DNA of 19,701 nucleotides from Fidelibacterota bacterium (GTDB lineage: Bacteria > Fidelibacterota > Marinisomatia > SCGC-AAA003-L08 > D37C17): the NCBI GenBank assembly GCA_002704685.1, contig PAHD01000001.1:968-20668 (forward strand), given 5' to 3'. Position 1 is the stretch's first letter. Every line of letters begins with the position of its first letter. Positions 14,568 through 19,701 of the stretch are shown here, one piece after another. Under the pieces are notes generated by a model, which was given only the letters and a program-made list of their open reading frames with translations, ran no database searches and was not told the origin of the DNA. A program made the translations under genes and the position numbers.

Positions 14568-15608
14568 TTATTTTGAAAAGGCCTTATTTCTATAATCTTT
14601 ATTTATTGTAAATTCTACAAGTTGCATAAATCGAATGGGTAAATATCGAACTATATCACAGATAAACTTATCAATTAAATAATATAAAAAATTAGATTTT
14701 TTTAGTTTGAATCTAGCCATATAAAGTTTATCAAAAAAATTAATTTCTATTTTCAAATTTGTTACACCCAAAACATTCGTTATTAAAAAAAACCTTCGAA
14801 AATATTTGTTTTTAAAATTTTTAATTTCAATTTTTTTATTGATCATAAATACATACACATCGTAGATATTTCTTAAGTTGTATTTTCCATACAAATGACC
14901 GTAATCATTAATTTGATAGTTCAAAACCATATACTTAATTAAATAATTATTTCTTTCCTCAAATTGTAACTTTTTAATAAACTCTCTAACTCTTAAATGT
15001 TTTCTTTTCCTGTATATTAATAACTCAGTATGAGGCTCTAAAGCGAAAATTTTTTTGGAATTGACAAATCTTGGAGGATGCTTTGTCTTCCAAATCTTAT
15101 AATTAAATTTATTAAAATATCCTTCCAAATTAAGTAATATTTTAACTTTTTTTAAGTCAGATTTTCTTACTAAAAAATCTATATCACCAACCATACGTTC
15201 TCCATTATCTAAGTATAAATTACTCATAATATTGTGACTGCCTTTAAGTAAAACAAAAAATAATTTTTTTGTTTTAAAAAAATTGGTCAAAGTTTCAATT
15301 TCCTCAATTAAAACCGCATTTCTTTGTTTATTTATAGTATATATTTCTTTTAAATAATTTTGAAGGTCATCAGGGACTAGATGAAGGATTTTCTTCTTTT
15401 TAAGTTTATAATATATCAGGGGGAGTAAATAATTTGAGCTTCCTATTTTAACAAACAACTCAAAATTAATTTTCTTAAATTCATATTTATTAATTATTTT
15501 TTTACTGAATAGTAAATGATTTAAAAATATTTCTTCAACAGAAAGTTCCAAAGCAAAGTCCAAATTATAATAAATATAATATATGAATATATTTTGTAGT
15601 TTTGCCAC
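14568..15608 (-). CDS. Uncharacterised nucleotidyltransferase-like protein (NTP_transf_5 type)
   Basis: The protein has about 346 residues and resembles the poorly characterised nucleotidyltransferase-fold proteins often found in Bacteroidota polysaccharide clusters. Key marks are LLKGSHNIM (120-128), then an Arg (R138) before GDIDFLV (141-147), whose two Asp would bind metal, and KHPPRF followed by EPHTELL (191-197). The C-terminal half is basic and rich in Phe, Tyr, Ile and Lys. The reaction is unknown. The frame opens with GTG at 15608, but a TTG at about codon 16 or 20 could be the true start. It lies opposite to its neighbours: it converges on the SDR gene with a 10-base gap and diverges from wza with only 15 bases between starts. 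Confidence 0.7.
   Translation of the reverse strand: MAKLQNIFIYYIYYNLDFALELSVEEIFLNHLLFSKKIINKYEFKKINFELFVKIGSSNYLLPLIYYKLKKKKILHLVPDDLQNYLKEIYTINKQRNAVLIEEIETLTNFFKTKKLFFVLLKGSHNIMSNLYLDNGERMVGDIDFLVRKSDLKKVKILLNLEGYFNKFNYKIWKTKHPPRFVNSKKIFALEPHTELLIYRKRKHLRVREFIKKLQFEERNNYLIKYMVLNYQINDYGHLYGKYNLRNIYDVYVFMINKKIEIKNFKNKYFRRFFLITNVLGVTNLKIEINFFDKLYMARFKLKKSNFLYYLIDKFICDIVRYLPIRFMQLVEFTINKDYRNKAFSK
15597..15604 (+). promoter_or_regulatory. Possible Bacteroidota -7 element upstream of wza
   Basis: TAGTTTTG matches the Bacteroidota -7 consensus TAnnTTTG exactly and lies 20 bases upstream of the wza GTG start. No convincing -33 TTG sits at the expected distance, and such AT-rich DNA gives chance matches. 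It falls inside the 5' end of the opposing gene as currently called. A separate promoter for the export genes is plausible because the gene before them is on the other strand. Confidence 0.3.
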
Positions 15609-15623
15609 GCAAAAATTAATACA

Positions 15624-16391
15624 GTGAAAAATTATTTTTTAATTACTTCGATTTTAATAGTTTTTACATTATCGTGTTCCAGTAAGAAGAATATTTTATA
15701 TATGCAGGACTTAGATACATCAAATAAATATTCACTTAATTACGAAGTTTATAAGATTAAAGTTGATGATATTCTAAAAATTGAAATTCTTTCCGAATCT
15801 CTTGAAGCATCGCTTATTTTTAATCAAAAGGGGCTTAATCCAAATTCAACTAATAATAAAGAGTCTTTAATTTTTGATGGTTACCAAGTTAACTCAGTAG
15901 GAAAAATAAGTATCCCATCACTTGGAAGTATTTATGTAGAAGGAAAAACAATTGACGAAGTAAGAGAAGATATTTACAAAATTATTGTTGAAAGTGGAAA
16001 ACTAATTGATCCAAATATTGATGTCAAACTTTTAAATTCTTATTTCACGGTTTTGGGTGAAGTTCAAAACCCAGGAAGGCATGAATTCCTCAAAAATAAC
16101 ATGAACATACTTGAGGCTATCGGTATGGCTGGAGATCTCACTATAAATGGTAAAAGAAATGACATTAAAATAATAAGAGATATTGGTAATTCTAACGTTG
16201 TATATTCTGTAAATTTAACAAAAACAGAATTTCTAACATCTGATAAATACCAGGTTTTCTCAGGAGATATTATAATAGTTAATCCAAATACAACAAAAAT
16301 TAAAAATGCGGGAATAATTGGAAATTCAGGCACATTATTGAGTTTACTATCTTTTATCCTTTCCTCGATCATCATAATTAGTAATAAATAA
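15624..16391 (+). CDS. wza: Wza-like polysaccharide export lipoprotein
   Basis: The protein has 255 residues and an N-terminal lipoprotein signal: a basic start, a hydrophobic stretch and a lipobox ending TLSC with Cys18 as the acylation site. Residues about 40-135 are the polysaccharide-export domain (VYKIKVDDILKIEI; GYQVNSVGKISIPSLGSIYVEGKT). An SLBB-type domain follows (FTVLGEVQNPGRHEF, then ILEAIGMAGDLT, about 140-175). Residues about 229-252 form a C-terminal membrane helix, the usual layout in Bacteroidota. It would form the outer-membrane exit channel for the polymer, in contact with Wzc. The start is GTG, and the signal peptide begins right there, which supports it. wzc follows after seven bases. 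Confidence 0.92.
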   Translation: MKNYFLITSILIVFTLSCSSKKNILYMQDLDTSNKYSLNYEVYKIKVDDILKIEILSESLEASLIFNQKGLNPNSTNNKESLIFDGYQVNSVGKISIPSLGSIYVEGKTIDEVREDIYKIIVESGKLIDPNIDVKLLNSYFTVLGEVQNPGRHEFLKNNMNILEAIGMAGDLTINGKRNDIKIIRDIGNSNVVYSVNLTKTEFLTSDKYQVFSGDIIIVNPNTTKIKNAGIIGNSGTLLSLLSFILSSIIIISNK

Positions 16392-16398
16392 AGAAAGA

Positions 16399-18777
16399 AT
16401 GGCAGAGAATAGTTTAAATGTTAATTCACATCAAAGGGGAATTGACGTTAAGGAAGAGTTTTTTCGTTTTTATACATTTTGGCCATTTTTTTTAGTAGCC
16501 ACTTTTATTTTCGTTACAATTGCCTACATATATCTCAGGTATGCTGAATACAAATTCGAATCCAATGCAAAAATTGAAATAATTGATAAATCACAAGATT
16601 CTGAGATGGCACTACCAACAGCGATGACTGTTTTTAATAGATCCATGATAAATTTAGAGAACGAAATAGGTGTTTTAAGTTCTTATTCATTGCACAAGAA
16701 AGTTGTAAGTTCTCTTAATTATAATGTAAAATATTTTAAAACTGGATTAATAAAGACATCTGAAAAACACAAATCAGAATTATACAAAAATTATAAAATT
16801 AAATACAATTTTGATCTAGATACAGTTAGCAGGCACAGCTCATATCATATTTTTATTAAAAACTCAAATTTAAAAATCCAAATTTTAAATGAAAATGAAT
16901 CTTTAGTCGATGAGTATTCGTTTGAAAATTTGTCAACGTATAATAAAAGTCATGGATTACCCTTTGATATTGAAATTTATCAAGATGACTCAAATAATGA
17001 AAAAAGAATTATTAGATTTTTTCCAATTGATGAAACAATTGATATTTTTAAAAAACTAGTTCAAATATCACCCACAGGTCAAGAAAGTGATCAACTTAAT
17101 TTATCAATAAAATATCCCAATAAAAAAATTTGTGATGAATATCTGAATACTCTTATTTCTGAATTTGATAAGGATGGAATTGTTGATAGGCAGTTAGAAT
17201 ACGAGAGAACTATTGAATTTGTTGATACCCGATCAGTTTTTCTTAGAGATGAATTGCAAAAAATAGAACTAAATAAGCAAGAATTTAAAGAAAAAAATAA
17301 TTTATCTGATATTAAAGTGGATGCTAATATTAATATAAATCAAAGATATATTTATGACTCAGAGTTATTTAATGCCAAATCTCAAAGAGATTTGATTGAG
17401 TTATTAAAAAAAGCATTGAATGAAAATAATTTTAAATTAATGCCCCTGAACATTGGTCTTGAAAATGCAGATATTAATAAATTAATTTCAGAATATAACC
17501 TTTTAGTAAAAGAAAGAGATAAATATTTGATTGGCGCAGGCCTTAACAACCCTTTTGTTAAAAACATTGAAAAACAAATTGATGACTACAGTGTTAACAT
17601 ACAAAAATCAATTGAAAACCAAAAAAATAGTCTTGATAAAATAATAGATAATTTGAATCAAAAAGAAGAAGAGTATGCTAATATTTATCAATCAATTCCT
17701 GAAAATGAGAAAATATTAAGATCAATAGAAAGGGAATTAGAGATTAAAGAATCCTTATTTTTACTTTTATTACAAAAAAAAGAAGAAGCAGCGATAAATT
17801 TTGCCGTTGTAAAACCCTCAATAAAAATTATTGATTACGCCAGAAGTTTGGATTATCCCGTTAGCCCAAACAAACTAATTATATATGTTGCCTCAATATT
17901 TCTCGGACTATTTTTCCCATTCCTAGGTCTTTACATATTTTTTCTTTTGGACACTAAAATTCATAACAGAGATGATATTGTGAATAGACTAGATATTCCA
18001 ATTGTTGGTGAAATACCTTACATCAGCGATAAACAAAAGGTAAATACTATTTCAAGTAAAACCGCCAGGGATCCACTAACTGAAAGTATAAGAATGATAA
18101 TTGCAAATCTAAATTTCATCCTTTTTGATAAGAAAAAAATATCAAGTAACGCCATATTGGTAACATCATCAATCAAGGGCGAGGGTAAAACTATTGTATC
18201 CACTAATCTAGCATCAATTTTATCATCAAAGTTTGATAAAATTTTATTAGTCGGAGCAGATTTAAGAAATCCACAAATTCATAAATTTTTGAAAGTAGAT
18301 AAATCCGTTCAGGGTTTATCAGATTACATTTATAGAGATAATATAGATTGGAAAAAATTATTAATTAAAAATGATAAACTTGATATTTTACTATCGGGAA
18401 CCATTCCTCCCAATCCAACAGAACTTTTATCATCTAAAAAGTTTTCAGATTTTATTTCTGAAGTCAAAGAAATTTATGATTATGTAATAATCGACTCTGC
18501 ACCATGTATATTAGTGTCCGATACTTTTGAGATCTCTAAACAAATCGATACTACAGTTTATGTTTTAAGATCAAATTTCACAGATATTAAATTATGTGAT
18601 TTTATTAACGAATGTAATGTTAAGGGTAAGTTGTCTAATATCAATTTAGTGCTTAATTCAGTTGGGAATAGTAAACTATATGGGTATCAATATGGGTATC
18701 AATACGGATATAGGTATGGGTATAGATATGGATATAATTATGGTTATGGTTATGGTTACTCTTCAGACGACAATTAG
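16399..18777 (+). CDS. wzc: Wzc-like polysaccharide co-polymerase and tyrosine autokinase
   Basis: The protein has 792 residues, matching full-length fused Wzc/BY-kinases. A first membrane helix is at about 28-46, a Wzz-type periplasmic region with coiled-coil-rich sequence at about 200-470, and a second helix at about 494-517. The cytoplasmic kinase has Walker A (KGEGKT, 593-598), Walker A' (LLVGADLRNP, 616-625) and Walker B (YVIIDSAP, 695-702). The C-terminus carries a striking tyrosine cluster: seven YGYx units at 761-788 with 14 Tyr, the probable autophosphorylation sites. It controls chain length and export by cycles of phosphorylation and oligomerisation. Its partner phosphatase gene converges on it, and their stop codons overlap. 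Confidence 0.95.
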   Translation: MAENSLNVNSHQRGIDVKEEFFRFYTFWPFFLVATFIFVTIAYIYLRYAEYKFESNAKIEIIDKSQDSEMALPTAMTVFNRSMINLENEIGVLSSYSLHKKVVSSLNYNVKYFKTGLIKTSEKHKSELYKNYKIKYNFDLDTVSRHSSYHIFIKNSNLKIQILNENESLVDEYSFENLSTYNKSHGLPFDIEIYQDDSNNEKRIIRFFPIDETIDIFKKLVQISPTGQESDQLNLSIKYPNKKICDEYLNTLISEFDKDGIVDRQLEYERTIEFVDTRSVFLRDELQKIELNKQEFKEKNNLSDIKVDANININQRYIYDSELFNAKSQRDLIELLKKALNENNFKLMPLNIGLENADINKLISEYNLLVKERDKYLIGAGLNNPFVKNIEKQIDDYSVNIQKSIENQKNSLDKIIDNLNQKEEEYANIYQSIPENEKILRSIERELEIKESLFLLLLQKKEEAAINFAVVKPSIKIIDYARSLDYPVSPNKLIIYVASIFLGLFFPFLGLYIFFLLDTKIHNRDDIVNRLDIPIVGEIPYISDKQKVNTISSKTARDPLTESIRMIIANLNFILFDKKKISSNAILVTSSIKGEGKTIVSTNLASILSSKFDKILLVGADLRNPQIHKFLKVDKSVQGLSDYIYRDNIDWKKLLIKNDKLDILLSGTIPPNPTELLSSKKFSDFISEVKEIYDYVIIDSAPCILVSDTFEISKQIDTTVYVLRSNFTDIKLCDFINECNVKGKLSNINLVLNSVGNSKLYGYQYGYQYGYRYGYRYGYNYGYGYGYSSDDN
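18679..18762 (+). repeat. Seven 12-base tandem units encoding the Wzc tyrosine tail
   Basis: Seven consecutive 12-base units encode YGYQ, YGYQ, YGYR, YGYR, YGYN, YGYG and YGYS. The first two units are identical in DNA (TATGGGTATCAA), and later units drift mainly at the fourth codon and third positions. The in-frame period means that gain or loss of a unit would keep the gene open and change the number of phosphorylatable tyrosines. Confidence 0.9.
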
Positions 18778-19505
18778 ATAAATTTAGAGTTATTTTCTAT
18801 CGCTTCTTTTAGCTTAGATATTTCACTAATCTTCAAAATACTGTTTTTTATTGAACTTATATGCTCTTTTGTATGAATATCAGTTCCAACGTAGTCAATC
18901 ATATTATTTTTTAATAACTTATCGCTAATTTTTCTTACGTCATTTCCATAATAATCAACGGTTGAAAGGAGGTTTAGTTGAAACTCAACACCAATCTTTT
19001 TTAACTTGATATATTCATTAAAATTACTATAGAAAAAACTATATCTTTCAGGATGAGCTAGGATTATTTTATAGCCATGGACCTGAAGCTCAAATAAAAT
19101 ATCATATAGTTTTACAGGCGGGGAAATAAAACTCATTTCAACTAAAACATAATCTTCTTTAAGTGTTAGTAATTTTGTTTTATTCATTCTATCAATTATT
19201 GAAAAATCTAACATATATTCCGAAGCATATTCAATATCCATTTTAGTTTGAACTTTTTCAATGAGCTTATTATAGCTTAATTCTATGGTTGAATTAGTGT
19301 TATTATATAGACCAGGAAATGTATGAGGGGTACAAATAATTTTTTTTAACCCCAAACTATCCATCTGATTTACCAAGTATACTGAATCATCAACAGTTTT
19401 TGGTCCGTCATCTATGTTCGATAAGATATGGGAGTGAATATCAACAAATCCAACCGGAATCAACTCAGATAACTTTGGTTTATTTTTTTTAAAAATGCTA
19501 AACAT
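18774..19505 (-). CDS. PHP-type tyrosine-protein phosphatase (CpsB/YwqE-like)
   Basis: The protein has 243 residues and belongs to the metal-dependent PHP phosphatases that dephosphorylate bacterial tyrosine kinases of capsule systems. The metal ligands are visible: DIHSHIL (22-28), DDGP (32-35), CTPHTFPG (58-65), a Glu in ASEYM (94-98), ILAHPERY (148-155) and GTDIH (207-211). There is no signal peptide, so it acts in the cytoplasm, where the Wzc tail is. The ATG start at 19505 fits the family start. It is transcribed towards wzc; its TAA and the wzc TAG overlap, so there is no room for a terminator between them. Confidence 0.92.
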   Translation of the reverse strand: MFSIFKKNKPKLSELIPVGFVDIHSHILSNIDDGPKTVDDSVYLVNQMDSLGLKKIICTPHTFPGLYNNTNSTIELSYNKLIEKVQTKMDIEYASEYMLDFSIIDRMNKTKLLTLKEDYVLVEMSFISPPVKLYDILFELQVHGYKIILAHPERYSFFYSNFNEYIKLKKIGVEFQLNLLSTVDYYGNDVRKISDKLLKNNMIDYVGTDIHTKEHISSIKNSILKISEISKLKEAIENNSKFI

Positions 19506-19558
19506 TTAACCTTTAATTAATAAATATATTTAATAATTTAGGATGCCAAAATCAAATC

Positions 19559-19701
19559 GTGTTTTTATTTTTTTTAATTATAGGTTTTATAACATCTGTT
19601 TTTCTAAACGGATATCTTCATGATTTTTTTTCAAAACGTAAGTTGTATGATCCAATAAACGTGAGATCATCCCACAATGAGAAAGTAACCAGATCAGGTG
19701 G
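19559..19701 (+). CDS. WecA/WbpL-like undecaprenyl-phosphate sugar-1-phosphate transferase, N-terminal part (runs off window)
   Basis: The frame begins at a GTG and encodes a hydrophobic helix (VFLFFLIIGFITSVFL), then DPINVRSSHNEKVTRSGG, a close match to the conserved D-x-P-N-x-R-S-S-H-x-x-x-x-x-R-x-G-G loop of the WecA/MraY/WbpL superfamily. These enzymes start lipid-linked glycan synthesis by moving a sugar-1-phosphate from a UDP-sugar to undecaprenyl phosphate. The gene continues past the window end, so length and the catalytic DD motifs cannot be seen. No ATG lies in frame near the start; the frame is open upstream to 19517, so the start is tentative. It diverges from the phosphatase gene with about 53 bases between them. 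Confidence 0.75.
   Translation, partial: MFLFFLIIGFITSVFLNGYLHDFFSKRKLYDPINVRSSHNEKVTRSG

Noticed and set aside
19543..19623. Small ATG-started frame of 26 codons at the right end
   Set aside because: The overlapping frame from GTG 19559 encodes a membrane helix followed by the DPINVRSSH loop of WecA-type transferases, so the short frame is a chance opening.

Overview
The window is a surface-polysaccharide locus (capsule, exopolysaccharide or O-antigen) of the Wzx/Wzy type, probably from a marine member of the Bacteroidota, Flavobacteriales-like. The grounds are very AT-rich DNA, A-rich leaders with few Shine-Dalgarno sequences, some GTG/TTG starts, a Bacteroidota-style Wza lipoprotein with a C-terminal membrane helix, a fused Wzc tyrosine kinase, and a PHP-type (CpsB/YwqE) phosphatase. 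The taxonomy is inferred; no rRNA or species marker is present.

Layout. Bases 1-435 hold the 3' end of a housekeeping gene, S-adenosylhomocysteine hydrolase. Three bases later a tightly packed + strand run of 15 genes (439-14557) begins, with gaps of 0-25 bases or short overlaps, probably one operon. It holds: a short UDP-sugar/GDP-mannose dehydrogenase-like protein; a three-domain fusion (nucleotidyltransferase, HAD phosphatase, APH/choline-kinase-like kinase); neuA, neuB and neuC for CMP-sialic acid; a HisF/HisH/PseA-like trio of the kind that installs acetamidino groups on bacterial sugars; a PhyH-type Fe(II)/2-oxoglutarate oxygenase; a Wzx-like flippase; a probable sialyltransferase; a WavE-like glycosyltransferase; a Wzy-like polymerase; a GT2 glycosyltransferase; and an SDR epimerase/dehydratase. 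A minus-strand nucleotidyltransferase-like gene of unknown role follows (14568-15608). Export and control genes come next: wza, wzc, and a convergent PHP phosphatase. The window ends inside a WecA/WbpL-like initiating sugar-phosphate transferase.

How it works together (inference). NeuC, NeuB and NeuA make ManNAc, then Neu5Ac, then CMP-Neu5Ac. The HisH/HisF pair would feed ammonia to the PseA-like enzyme, which could convert an N-acetyl group of a sugar to acetamidino. The oxygenase may add a hydroxyl. The glycosyltransferases build a repeat unit on a lipid carrier started by the WecA-like enzyme; Wzx flips it, Wzy polymerises it, and Wza/Wzc export it under tyrosine phosphorylation reversed by the PHP phosphatase. 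The most interesting point is sialic-acid synthesis coupled to acetamidino chemistry and an oxygenase, which suggests an unusual modified sialic acid or companion sugar, together with the three-domain fusion enzyme.

No stretch over 300 bases lacks a gene. I saw no tRNA, rRNA, CRISPR array or insertion sequence.
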